Assembly (NCBI RefSeq): GCF_963082655.1 | Contig: NC_081552.1 | Location: 188,926,075 to 188,990,074 of the forward strand | Direction: 5' to 3' | DNA from: Stomoxys calcitrans | Taxonomy: Eukaryota > Arthropoda > Insecta > Diptera > Muscidae | DNA: 64,000 nt | Part shown: piece after piece, positions 1 through 11,285 of the stretch | Numbering within the stretch: position 1 is the stretch's first letter | Layout: each line of letters begins with the position of its first letter | Program-made: the position numbers and the translations under genes | Notes under the pieces: generated by a model | The model's input: the letters and a program-made list of their open reading frames with translations, nothing else | Databases searched by the model: none | Told to the model about the DNA's origin: nothing

Positions 1-950
1 AAGCTGATATAGCTGCCATATAAACCAATCTTGGATCTAGACTTCTTGAGCCACTAGAGGACGCAATTCTCATCCAATTCGGCTAAAATTGCATAAAGAG
101 TTTCGTTATTACTTTTAAAAACTTTGCTATGTATGGTTTAAATCGGTTCATAACCTGATATAGCTGCCATATAAACCGATCCTAGATCTTGACTTCTTAG
201 GCCTCTAGAGGGCGCAATGCTTATTCGATTTGGCTGAAATTTTGCATGAGATGTTTATGTAAACTTCCAACAACTATATTAAGTATATGGTCCAAATACG
301 TACATAGCCTGATATAGGTGCCATATTAACTAAATATGGGATCTTGACATCAATTTTCCTCTGATTTTTGTGAAATTTTACACATAGTGTTTCGTTATGA
401 ATCCAAAATCTGAGCCAAGTACGTTCCAAATCAGTCAATAACCTGATTAAGCTCCCATATAAGCTGACCTCCTAATTTAACTTCTTGAGCTCTTACAAGC
501 CGCAATTTTTGTCTGATTTGGCTGAAATTTTGCATGCGATGTTATGTTACGACTTCCAAAAACTCTGTCAAGTACGGTCCAAATCTGTCTATAACCTAAT
601 ATAGCACCCAAATAAACCGACCTCCTCCGAACCGACCGCTATGCTCTTGAAATTTTGCATAAATATTTTTTATAAGTCTAGGTCAGTTGAAATTTTAAAT
701 GGGCCAAATCGGTCCATGTTGTGATATAGCTGCCACATAAACCAATTTTAGGTCTTGACTTCTTCAGCTTTTAGAGGGCGCAATTCTTATCCGATTTGGC
801 AGGCATTTTGTACAACGGCTTCTTCCATGACCTTCAACATACGTGTCCAATATGGTCTGAATCGATCTATAGCTTGTTTGAAGCTATAATATTGTCCGAT
901 ACAGGATCTTATAAAAATTTAGTTCCTCAGATTGAATTTCTTAAACTCCT
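1..950 (+). repeat. HINE monomer array without ends (left edge)
   Basis: About six diverged copies of the 153-bp monomer with the box GATATAGCTGCCATATAAAC, the GACTTCTT(G)AGCC block and a CTGAAATTTTGCAT block. Neither the 5' TATACCC end nor the 3' palindrome is present, so this is the interior of an element cut by the window edge and by decay. The stretch 950-1154 is unique-looking AT-rich DNA in which I see nothing. Confidence 0.8.
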
Positions 951-1154
951 TAAAGCCTTAATTACCATGTAAGTTGGCTAATTTTTGTCAACATGAGTAC
1001 ACTTGCACGCTTCAATACTCGTACACATACCAAATACACTCTACATATGTTCACAATATAACATTCATTCGCTCCCCGATTTGATTTCTTCATAATAGGG
1101 CACATAATAGACATTTTTGTATGCTAGGGCGGATTGATTTGTAGGGATAAAATA

Positions 1155-2138
1155 ACAAGTAAAAGCATGCTAAGTGCGGCTGGAATCCGGCCGAATCTTA
1201 TATACCCTCTACCATGGATCGCATTTGCCGAGTTCTTTTCCCGGCTTCTCTTCTTAGGCAAAAAAAAAAGGTTAAAAGAAAGATTTGCTCTGTTATAAGA
1301 GCGATATCAAGATATAGTCTGGTTCCGGCCACAATTTAATCATGTGTTGGAGACCTGTGTAAAATGTCAGCCAATTCGAATAAGAATTGCGCCTTTTGGG
1401 GGCTCAAGAAGTAAAAAAGAGATCGATTTGTATGTGAGCTGTATCAGTCTATAGACCGATGCAGACCATAATAAACACGTATGTTGATGTTATGAGGGGA
1501 TCCGTCGTATCGAAGTCAAGACCCAATATCGGTTTATATAGCCGCTATATCAGGTTATGGATCGATTTGAACCATATTTGGCACAGTTGTTAGATATCAT
1601 AACAAAACACGTCGTGCAAAATTTTATTCCAATCGGATAAGAATTGCGCCCTCTAGAGGCTCAAGAAGTCAAAAGCCAATATCGGTTTATATGGCAGCTA
1701 TATCAGGTTATTGACCGATTTGAACCATACTTGGCACAGTTGTTGGAAGTCATAGCAAAACACGTCGTACAAAATTTCATTCCAATCGGATAAGAATTGC
1801 GTCCTCTAGAGGCTCAAGAAGTCAAGACCCAAGATCGGTTTATATTGCAGCTATATCAAAACATGGACCGATATGTCCCATTTACAATCCCAACCGACAT
1901 ACACTAGTAAGAAGTATTTGTGAAAATTTTCAAGCGGTTAACTTTACTCCTTCGAAAGTTTGCGTGCTTTCGACAGACAGACGGAAAGAAAAACGGACGG
2001 ACATGGCTAGATCGACATAAATTGTCACGACGATCAAGAATATATATACTTTATGGGGTCTTAGACGAATATTTCGAGTAGTTACAAACAGAATGACGAA
2101 ATTAGTATACCCCTATCCTATGGTGGAGGGTATAAAAA
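1155..2138 (-). mobile_element. HINE-A, complete
   Basis: Starts with the 3' end (ACAAGTAAAAGCATGC, then a diverged GGCTGGAATCCGGCC palindrome and TATACCCTCTACCATGG), carries about three 153-bp monomers, then GACAGACAGACGG microsatellite, the CAAGAATATATATACTTTAT block and the 5' end ATGGTGGAGGGTATAAAAA. The mutated palindrome suggests an old copy. Confidence 0.85.
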
Positions 2139-2182
2139 GCTTATAGCAAAAACGTAATCTACACGAAATTCTAAGAAAAACC

Positions 2183-2918
2183 AGTAAAAGCGTGCTAATT
2201 TCGGCCGGGCCGAATCTTGGGATCCCACCTGGATTCTGCTAAAATATGGGAGCTATATCTGGTTGTAGACCCAATTGGACCGTACTTGGCGTAGTTGTCG
2301 AGAGTCATAACAGAATATTATGTGCAAAATTTCAGCCAAATCGGATGAAGTCAAATCGGGAGATTGGTTTATATGAGAGCTATATAAGGTTTTTGACCGA
2401 TTTCGATCGTACTTAGCACAGTTGTTGGAAGTTATTACAGAACACTATGTGCCAAATTTCAGCCAAATCAGATACAAATTGTGGCTTCCATTGGCTCAAG
2501 AAGTCAAATCGGGAGATCGGATTATATAGGAGCTATATTAGGTTCTTGACAAATTTGGAACGTATTTGGAACAGTTGTTGGAAGTCATAACAGAATACTA
2601 TGTGCAAAATTTCCGCCATTGGCTCAAAAAGTCACATCGGGAGATGGGTTTATATGAGAGCTATATCCAAATCTGAACCGATATGGCCCATTTGCAATTC
2701 CCAATGACCTACATCAATATAAAGTATATTTGCAAAATTTCAGTTGGGTTGCTCTCTATCGTGATTTCGACAGATGGACGGACATGACTAGTTCGAATCA
2801 GGATTTAGAGACGATCAAGAATATATATACTCTATGGGGTCCTGGGTCATTATTTCGAGATGTTACAAACGGAGAGACTAGAGTAGTATACCCCCATCTT
2901 ATGGTGGTGGTTATAAAA
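2183..2918 (-). mobile_element. HINE-B, complete
   Basis: 3' end with AGTAAAAGCGTGCTAATTTC and palindrome TTCGGCCGGGCCGAA, then CTTGGGATCCCACCTGGATT, which replaces the family-A sequence. Monomers carry TCAAATCGGGAGATCGG instead of the A-type TCAAGACCCAAGATCGG. It ends in the AGAATATATATACTCTATGG block and ATGGTGGTGGTTATAAAAA. An open frame of 92 codons at 2730-3008 lies across this 5' end and is not a gene. Confidence 0.8.
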
Positions 2919-3009
2919 ATCCTAATAATTATTTCTACCATTTATTTATTTATTTTTTTTTTGGCTAAGGCGGGCATACACATTTTTAAACCGAGAGGCG
3001 CGGATTAGG

Positions 3010-4762
3010 ATTTTTATACCCTCCACCATAAGATGGGGGGTATACTAATTTCGTCATTCTGTTTGTAACTACTCGAAATATTCGTCTGAGACCCCATAAA
3101 GTATATATATTCTTGATCGTCGCGATCCGTCCGTCTGTCCGTCCGTCCGTCCGTCCGTCTGTCTGTCGAAAGCACGCTAACTTCCGAAGGAGTAAAGCTA
3201 GCCGCTTGAAATTTTGCACAAATACTTCTTATTAGTGTAGGTCGGTTGGTATTGTAAATGGGCCATATCGGTCCATGTTTTGATATAGCTGCCATATAAA
3301 CCGATCTTGGGTCTTGACTTCTTGAGCCTCTAGAGTGCGCAATTCTTATCCGATTGGAATGAAATTTTGCACGACGTGTTTTGCTATGATGTCCAACAAC
3401 TGTGCCAAGTATAGTTCAAATCGGTCCATAACCTGATATAGCTGCCATATAAACCGATCTTGGGTCTTGACTTCTTGAGCCTCTATAGTGCGCAATTCTT
3501 ACCCGATCAGAATGAAATTTTGCACGACGTGTTTTGTTATGATATCCAACAACTGTGCTAAGTATGGTTCAAATCGGTCCATAACCTGATATAGCTGCCA
3601 TATAAACCGATCTTGGGTCTTGACTTCTTGAGCCTCTAGAGTGCGCAATTCTTACCCGATCAGAATGAAATTTTGCACGACGTGTTTTGTTATGATATCC
3701 AACAACTGTGCCAAGTATGGTTTTAATCGGTCCATAACCTGATATAGCTGCCATATAAACCGATCTTGGGTCTTGACTTCTTGAGCCTCTAGAGGACGCA
3801 ATTCTTATCCGATTGGAATGGAATTTCGCACGACGTGTTTTGTTATGATAGCCAACAACTGTGCCAAGTATGGTTTAAATCCGTCCATAACCTGATATAG
3901 CTGCCATATAAACCGATCTTGGGTCTTGACTTCTTGAGCCTCTAGAGTGCGCAATTCTTACCCGATCAGAATGAAATTTTGCACGACGTGTTTTGTTATG
4001 ATATCCAACATGTGTGCCAAGTATGGTCCAAATCGGTCCATAACCTGATATAGCTGCCATATAAACCGATCTTGGGTCTTGACTTCTTGAGCCTCTAGAG
4101 GGCACAGTTCTTATCCAATTTGAATGAATTTTTGCACGAAGTATTTGGTTATGATATCCAACGAATGTGCCAAGTATGGTTGAAATCGGTCCATAACCTG
4201 ATATAGCTGTCATATAAACAGATCTGGGGATTTGACTTCTTGAGCTTCTAGAGGGCGCAATTCTTATCCGATTTGGCTGAAATTTTGCATGACGTATTTT
4301 ATTTTTACTTTCAACAACTCATAACCTGATATAGCTGCCATATAAACCGATCTGGGATCTTGACTTCTTGACCCCTAGAGGTCGCAATTATTATCCGATA
4401 TGCCTGAAATTTTGTACGACGGATCCTCTCATGACCATCAACAAACGTGTTTTTTATGGTCTGAATCGGTCTATAGCCCGATACAGATCCCATATAAATC
4501 GTTCTCTCTATTTTACTTCGTGTGCCCCAATGGGCGCAATTCTTATACGAATTGGCTGAAATTTTACACAGGTCTCCAACATATAATTTAATTGTGGTCC
4601 GAACCGGACCATATCTTGATATCGTTTTAATAGCAGAGTAACTCTTTTCTTATATCCTTTTTTGCCTAAGAAGAGATGCCGGAAAAAGGACTCGACAAAT
4701 GCAATCCATGGTGGAGGGTATATAAGATTCGGCCCGGCCGAACTTAGCACGCTTTTACTTGT
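3010..4762 (+). mobile_element. HINE-A, complete, long array
   Basis: Opens with TTTTTATACCCTCCACCATA, the AAGTATATATATTCTTGATC block and a GTCCGTCCGTCC tract at about 3127-3166, and closes with the palindrome and AGCACGCTTTTACTTGT. The GATATAGCTGCCATATAAAC box recurs at 3281, 3434, 3588, 3741, 3894, 4047 and 4200, a spacing of 153 or 154 bp. Because 153 is a multiple of three, the minus strand has frames of 61-112 codons repeating a 51-residue unit (SRGSRSQDPRSVYMAAISGY); I regard these as passive. Confidence 0.92.
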
Positions 4763-6577
4763 TGTTTTAGTAAATGAGTTCTTCGGAGAAGTTTCTTAGA
4801 ATTACATGTAGTTTACGTTTTTGCTATACGATAAAAAAATCGGCCCGCCCAGCAAAATAATATCTCTCAGAGCTTGAAACAGAAATTCCATCTAATTCCG
4901 TATAATGTTTTATGTGTCACCATAATCACTCCCCTTGTCAACAACCATATTCCAACAATATACATATCTGTCACTATGCTAGTGGTTTTAATGTTGCTTT
5001 ATGTGATACCGGGTCTCTGACTCACATGCGCCTGTGCAAATGCTCATCTTAATAAATGAAAAAAAATAAAAAAATCTGAATATCTTAATAGAGATGTAGT
5101 TAATCACTGAAGTACTTTGGTCGTCAGTGCCCCGACGGCGGAAGGTTTGTTCACATTTTTATGACTTTTGGCACCGCTTTATTTTTGGTTTTTGAAGTTT
5201 TTCATTCCGTTTATCTCAGGGCGGCTTTTAAGCGTTTGTGGCTTATAATTCAATTTTATGTTGTCTGTTATTGGCAGCGGTACGCCCAGCCAGTTAAGAC
5301 ACTTGTCTGTCCGCCCAACCACCATACTATTATGTGTCATTTGTATGTTATTACTTGGTTTTTTTTTCATAAGGGGGCTTTTAGTTGAAGCTGTTGGTAC
5401 TCTGGTTTTTGCGGCTAATTTATGTTAACCAACAAAAAAGCAAAACAAACATTATAAGAAAAATAAAGAAAAACAGCCATGCAATAATATTTGTAAGCTC
5501 ACATCTTAGCCATTTGTTTATGGGCATTTAACACCCTTTGTCTTGAAGTAAATATTGTTTTAAACATTTAATGGCCAACATGTCACATTAATCTTATCGA
5601 CGCAACCCCAAACAGCGGCTATTCATGAAATTTACTCTATTACCTATTTATTATTTATTACGTTTTTGTTAATAACTATGTTGGCTTTTGGATGTCTGTG
5701 GGCCTGGGAAATAATTGTTTTGTAACAAAAGAAACAAAATCTAAAATCTGGCCCAGGTGGTAATGGTAGGGGAGCTAAAAACAAGCAATTTTGCAAAGTT
5801 TAAAAATATGTTGAAGCAAAATCAACAAGTCTTCAAGGATGTAGGATAAGTGCAGTCGAGTGATCGTTTTACTAAAAAGGGTAGCAGTTTGACATTTCGA
5901 GGCATAACCTGCATTTCCTAAGTGATGAGTCTAATAATAATAGACTTTGGAATTTACTCAAAGTTTCTCTCTGTATAACTATATATTATACAAGTATTTG
6001 ACGCCATAAAATTGCCTTTCAGATTTTGCAGTCTTAAATTAGAATCTTTATATACGACCAAGGCGGACACTAATATCAAAATTGAATGTAACTTATCCAT
6101 TGAAATGGGAAATTTCTCTATTAAAAATGAGCGATTTATGAACAAGACGAACTATAAAAAAATTTTTATTGAACAAAGAATGTTTGCAATTGAAATTGAC
6201 GATAGTTAAATGTTATGGGAAAAATATATTCTATTAATTCATCTTAATGCTAATTAAGTACTTAAAAGTGTTTTGAAATTAATCGTGAGGTGTTGCTATG
6301 TCATATTGAAACTGTAATAAATTTTTAATACATACAACGGAGACTTAGAAATCTTTGGTTTTTCTTTTGTAGAATCACTCAATACTTATTTTTGTGTTAT
6401 AAATATTGTAGATAATTACAGAAAATGCTGCATGACATTAAAATCGTTGTAGGAGACTTTAATGCCAAGATAGAAAGATGGAAAATTTTGCCTATACATC
6501 TCGTCCGCTAATGGACTGAGGCTAACAGACTTCGCTGCCGCAAAATATATGTTAGCAGCAGCAACAGATTTTAACAT
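4763..6577. other. Non-repetitive AT-rich gap
   Basis: About 1.8 kb without HINE monomers. Both strands have only short frames. One, on the plus strand at 6012-6209, follows a good acceptor-like TTGCCTTTCAG and reads 65 codons to a stop, but the opposite strand is equally open and I recognise no family. I see no tRNA, promoter or transposon end. Confidence 0.5.
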
Positions 6578-7232
6578 TAACAAGTAGAAACGTGCTAAGT
6601 TCGGCTGGGCCGAACTACCTCGGGTATTTATGTTAACCACCTTTCGTCATTATCCGGTAAAAAATGCGTAATTTATGCCCCCATAGCAGCTCGGTCTATA
6701 TGGCAGCTATATCCAAATCTGGACCGATCTGGGGCAAATTGCAGAAAGTTTTCGAAAAGCCTAGCCTTACTCACTGTCCCAAATTTCGGCGAAATTGGAA
6801 AATAAATGCGACTTTTATGGGCTCAAAACCTTAAATCGGCGGATCGGTCTATATGGCAGCTATACCAAATCTGGATCGATCTGAGCCAAATTGAAGAAAA
6901 ATGTCTAAGGGCCCAACAAAACTCATTGTCCCAAATTTCGGCGAAATCGGACAACAAATGCGCCTTTTATGGACTCAAAAACTTAAATCGAGAGATCGGT
7001 CTATATGGCGGCTATATCATAATCTGGAACGATCTGGGCCAAATTGAAGAAAAATGTCGAAGGGCCTAACACAAATCACTGTCCCAAATTACGGCGAAAT
7101 CGGACAATCAATCCCCCTTTTATGGACCCAAATCCTTAAAACGAGAGATCGGTCTATATGGCAGCTATATCCAAATCTGGACCGATCTGGGCCAAATTGA
7201 AGGAGAATGCCACAGGGCCTAACACAACTCAA
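6578..7232 (-). mobile_element. HINE-C, 5' part missing
   Basis: Starts with the 3' terminus AACAAGTAGAAACGTGCTAA and TTCGGCTGGGCCGAA, then the C-family ACCACCTTTCGTCAT block and four monomers containing GGTCTATATGGCAGCTATAT and CCAAATTTCGGCGAAATCGG. It is broken by a SINE, on whose other side C monomers continue in the opposite orientation. Confidence 0.8.
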
Positions 7233-7531
7233 AATTGCAAATTTTGCCCATTAAGGAACAGGGGCAACTTCTCACATATCAATGAGTGCAGTCCGATTCA
7301 AGTTTAAGCTCAATGATAAGGGGTCTCCTTTTTAAAGCCGAGTCCGAACGGCGGACCGCAGTGCGACACCTCTTTGGAGAAAAGTTTTACATGGCATAGT
7401 ACCTCACAAATGTTGCCAGAATTAGGAGGGGAAAACCACCGCTGAAAATTGTTTCTGATGGTCTCGCCAGGATTCGAACCCAGGCGTTCAGCGTCACAGG
7501 CGGACATGCTAACCTCTGCGCTATGGTGGCC
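7233..7531 (-). mobile_element. tRNA-derived SINE, full length
   Basis: Read on the minus strand it starts GGCCACCATAGCGCAGAGG (A-box-like TAGCGCAGAGGTTAGCATG), has the B box GGTTCGAATCC, a conserved body containing GCGACACCTC / GAACGGCG equivalents, and a 3' tail ending in GGGCAAAATTTGCAATTTT. About ten more copies lie in this window. Such elements are transcribed by RNA polymerase III from the internal A and B boxes and are moved by a partner LINE. Confidence 0.85.
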
Positions 7532-9519
7532 ATATACTACGATCTCTCGATTTAAGGTTTTGGGCCACAAAGGGCGCATTTTTGTCCGATTTCGATAAAA
7601 TCTAGGATAGTGAGTTGTGTTAGGCCCTTCGACATATATTTTTATACCCTCCACCATAAGATGGGGGGTATACTAATTTCGTCATTCTGTTTGTAACTAC
7701 TCGAAATATTCGTCTGAGACCCCATAAAGTATATATATTCTTGATCGTCGTGAAATTTTATGTCGATCTAGCCATGTCCGTCCGTCTGTCCGTCCGTCCG
7801 TCCGTCCGTCCGTCCGTCTGTCCGTCTGTCTGTCGAAAGCACGCTAACTTCCGAAGGAGTAAAGCTAGCAGCTTGAAATTTTGCACAAATACTTCTTATT
7901 AGTGTAGGTCGGTTGGTATTGTAAATGGGCCATATCGGTCCATGTTTTGATATAGCTGCCATACAAACCGATCTTGGGTCTTGACTTCTTGAGCCACTAG
8001 AGTGCGCAATTCTTATCCGATTGGGATGAAATTTACCACGACGTGTTTTGTTATGATATCCAACAACTGTGCCAAGTATGGTTCAAATCGGTCCATAACC
8101 TGATATAGCTGCCATATAAACCGATCTTGGGTCTTGACTTCTTGAGCCTCTAGCGTGCGCAATTCTTATCCGATCAGAATGAAATTTTGCACGACGTGTT
8201 TTGTTGTGATATCCAACAACTGTGCCAAGTATGGTTCAAATCGGTCCATAACCTGATATAGCTGCCATATAAACCGATCTTGGGTCTTGACTTCTTGAGC
8301 CTCTAGAGTGCGCAATTCTTATCCGATTGAAATGAAATTTCGCACGACGTGTTTTGTTATGATACCCAACAACTGTGCCAAATATGGTTTAAATCGGTCC
8401 ATAACCTGATATAGCTGCCATATAAACCGATCTGGGGATTTGACTTCTTGAGCTTCTAGAGGGCGCAATTCCTATCCGATTTGGCTGAAATTTTGCATGA
8501 CGTATTTTATTTTTACTTTCAACTACATAGTGTCAAATAAGGTTCAAATCGGTTCATAACCTGATATAGCTGCCATATAAACCGATCTGGGATCTTGACT
8601 TCTTGACCCCTAGAGGTCGCAATTATTATCCGATATGCCTGAAATTTTGTGCGACGGATCCTCTCATGACCATCAACAAACGTGTTTATTATGGTCTGAA
8701 TCGGTTTATAGCCCGATACAGATCCCATATAAATCGTTCTCTCTATTTTATTTCGTGAGCCCCAATGGGCGCAATTCTTATACGAATTGGCTGAAATTTT
8801 ACACAGGTCTACAACATATAATTTAATTGTGGTCCGATCCGGACCATATCTTGATATCGTTTTAATAACAGAGAAATTCTTTTCTTACATCCTTTTTTGC
8901 ATAAGAAGAGATGCCAGGAAAAGAACTCGACAAATGCGATCCATGGTGGAGGGTATATAAGATTCGGCCCGGCCGAACTTAGCACGCTTTTACTTGTTTT
9001 TTATTTGGCTCAGATCGGTCTAGTTTTAGATATAGCTGCCATATCGTCCGATCTCTCGATTTAAGGTCTTGGGCCCATAAAAGGTGCATTTTTTTGTCCT
9101 ATTTCGCCGAAATTTGGGCTAGTGAATTGGGTTAGAAAATTCGACATCTATTTTCAATTTGGCATAGATCGGTCCAGATTTGGATATAGCTGTCATATAG
9201 TCCGATCTCTCGATTTAAGGTCTTGGACCCATAAAAGACGCATTAATTCTTTGATTTTGCTGAAATTTGACACAGTGACTAATGATAGGCTTTTCGACAT
9301 CTGTGTTTGGTTCAGATCGGTCTATACTTGGATATATTTGCCAAAAAGATCAATATTTTGTTTTACAAAAACAATGACTTGTATTTATTATTTGGACCAA
9401 ATTCTGAAATCTGAAATTTTGTACAACAGCTTCTCCCATGACCTTCAACATACGTGGTTAATATGGTCTGAAGCGGTCTATAGCTTGATACAGCTCCCAT
9501 ATAAACCAATCACCATATT
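7532..9519 (+). mobile_element. HINE-C array split by a nested HINE-A
   Basis: C-type monomers in plus orientation (GATCTCTCGATTTAAGG, CCCTTCGACATATATTT) run to about 7637, are interrupted by a complete HINE-A, and resume at about 9000 (ATTTGGCTCAGATCGGTC), continuing to 9519. The two sides match consecutive parts of the C monomer CCCTTCGACATCTATTTTCA, so the original target can be reconstructed. Confidence 0.75.
7638..8998 (+). mobile_element. HINE-A, complete, nested, young
   Basis: Begins TTTTATACCCTCCACCATAA, has the GATCTAGCCATGTCCGTC block, a GTCC microsatellite (about 7786-7835), four to five monomers, and ends in palindrome plus AGCACGCTTTTACTTGT. Its distal part is almost identical to the element at 12796-14299: a 69-codon frame at 8519-8728 reads the same protein as 13065-13274 on the other strand. 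That near identity marks a recent copy. Confidence 0.92.
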
Positions 9520-9684
9520 CCCCAAGGTGGGGTGATATCTCCGGCTCTGTTTAACCTCTACCTATCCTCCATCCCACCCCCTCCAGACGGCATAGAGATC
9601 GTATCATATGCGGACGATTGTACGATCATGGCATCAGGCCCCCCACCCATTGATGACATCTGCGATAGGTTGAACGTCTACGTC
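9520..9684 (+). pseudogene. Jockey-type reverse transcriptase fragment with intact YADD
   Basis: A 55-codon piece reading PQGGVISPALFNLYLSS, then IPPPPDGIEIVSYADDCTIM and ASGPPPIDDICDRLNVYV, ending in TAG where repeat sequence resumes. PQGGVxSPxLFNLY is RT motif 4 and YADD is the catalytic motif 5 of Jockey-clade LINE reverse transcriptases. Neither the N-terminal fingers nor the rest of the polymerase is adjacent; on both sides the sequence is HINE-like (CAGCTCCCATATAAACCAAT before, ATATAGCTCCCATATACAC after). The catalytic residues are intact although the fragment is non-functional, so it was probably copied or captured fairly recently. Confidence 0.8.
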
Positions 9685-9925
9685 TAGATATAGCTCCCAT
9701 ATACACGTTCGTCAGATTTTGGGTAATTTGCGATAATGTTGTCATTTGTCAACTGTATTCATTACAGTGCAAACATATTTGCTCGAAATTTGATACGGAT
9801 TGTTTAATAACCCATCAGAATCCATGGTTCAGAATTAGATACAACTCCCACTTTGTATCTATAGGGTAGGTGTAGGGTATTATTAAGTGGGCACAGCCCG
9901 ACTTTGGCCTTACCTTACGGGTTTT
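9685..9925 (+). repeat. HINE-like 3' end, family F
   Basis: Short diverged repeat following the RT fragment, ending TAGGTGTAGGGTATTATTAA, then GTGGGCACAGCCCGACTTTG, the 3' end type also seen near 27950 and 47195. Confidence 0.5.
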
Positions 9926-9949
9926 TATCTGCAATATTGCTTCCATAAT

Positions 9950-10480
9950 TTGTTCATGGATTTTGTCAACTCACCCTCGAATTTTGTTAAAGTATCCTTA
10001 AAAATGTCCAAATTCTGAGGTTCTTTTGTTGTTTCTATCTTATTGAAGAGATTTCGGCAGCCTTTCCTTAGACCAAACAGTCCTATGGACCACCACGGCG
10101 ATCGAAGTTTTCGCCCTGGTTCGATTCAAAGACATGCAGGCTTAGGGACCTTTTGGTTGTCAATGTTCTCCACAGATTTGACTTCCATTTCGGGCCGTTC
10201 TTCTTTTTTGCAGAGAGATTCCTTCTACAGTATTTTCAGAAAGGCAAAGCTTATGTTATGATGATCAGAGAAACTGAGGTCATCCTACACTCCTTAGTGA
10301 CATATATCCAAGGTTTATATATTCCATCACTATTGCTGTATTCTCATTGTCTGTGTTTGAACTTGTCAAGGCAAGTTTTGTTTCAGGAGCTGCTGAGAAA
10401 GTTGTTACCATTCCTTTTTTGGGCGCCAGACTCTAGTGGGGCAATCGATTCCTCCTTAGGTGCTAGCCACGTTGCTGTTG
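9950..10480 (-). pseudogene. LINE remnant: end of endonuclease and linker to RT
   Basis: On the minus strand, pieces in shifting frames read SDHHNISFAF, then PGRKLRSPWWS, GLRKGCRNLFNK and FKDTLTKFEGELTK. SDHxxISF is the last catalytic motif of the apurinic-like endonuclease, and a PWW(S/T)xxL...LRxxCRxLFN block follows it in RNase-H-bearing LINEs. Frameshifts and stops throughout; no reverse transcriptase remains. Confidence 0.6.
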
Positions 10481-11285
10481 TCTAAACAGCCGCCGGCGCC
10501 TATGTTGAACCTAATCCAACCAACTGAACCACTCACTCACAGCTTGTGGGTTCCTGCTTCAAAGCCTTTTTTCTTAACGAGTTCGAGTTGAAGGGATTGC
10601 CCGATTCTAGCAATCTGACAGACCTTTGCCATGAAGTCAGCAGACATGTAGTCAGCAACAACTGCTGAGTTATATCCTGGGGTCGCGACCCCACCAAGAG
10701 TAAGATTGATTATTGACTTACAATTAGACTTAGACCAAATTAAACACAAGTAGAATTTGTTTTGGCCAATCCATTTGATTATTCAAAAACTTGTCTCTTT
10801 CTTTTTGTCAACAAACAAATGACTCAATCATACGAAAATATCCAACGGGATCATACTATGGACAATTTTAGGCATGTGCAGAGCCTATTAAGGTATACCG
10901 GATTTGAAAGTGATCTAATTTTTATTCACAAGAATTGTATGGATAAACGCCCAATTAAATGCTTGTTTCAAAACAAAGACATAAACTAGCACAACCGAAG
11001 AGTTTTTTTTTTATGAAAGAAAAAAACAAAATTAAATGTAGTTGCTGTGCCAATGGGGTTGGACATTGTGGTATTTCGAGTTTTAGGCGTGCACTCCTTC
11101 AAGTGTTCAAGTGGTTTCTATTGTTGTAGCCAATGAACGGATGAGCTTGCACAAAATTTTGTGCTGTTGCTAATTCATTGCAGTTGTAGTACATACGAGT
11201 ACAACAACAGGTAATTTGGCCTAAATGCTGCATTGGCTAATTGGGCGTTTTAATAAGTGTTAAAAACACAATACAAAATATAGAA
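10481..11285. other. Gap with one unassigned minus-strand open frame
   Basis: A 70-codon minus-strand frame (10537-10749) includes GGVATPGYNSAVVADYMSAD and LELVKKKGFEAGTHKL. It has protein-like composition, but I do not recognise it and it has no partner exons. The remainder to 11285 is non-repetitive, with no feature I can support. Confidence 0.35.

Noticed and set aside
3281..4200. Possible CRISPR-like array (regular repeats)
   Set aside because: Repeats are contiguous 153-bp monomers without unique spacers, in a fly genome.
5161..5388. 75-codon frame with hydrophobic character
   Set aside because: Short, overlapped by an antisense frame of similar size, no motif.
6012..6209. 65-codon frame after TTTCAG as a small exon
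   Set aside because: No recognisable domain, the opposite strand is equally open, and no second exon is visible.
7440..7531. Functional tRNA gene
   Set aside because: A and B boxes are present, but the sequence continues into the shared SINE body, recurs about ten times, and the acceptor and anticodon stems do not pair well.
10043..10485. Two overlapping plus-strand frames (72 and 110 codons)
   Set aside because: They are antisense to the LINE linker remnant that reads on the minus strand.
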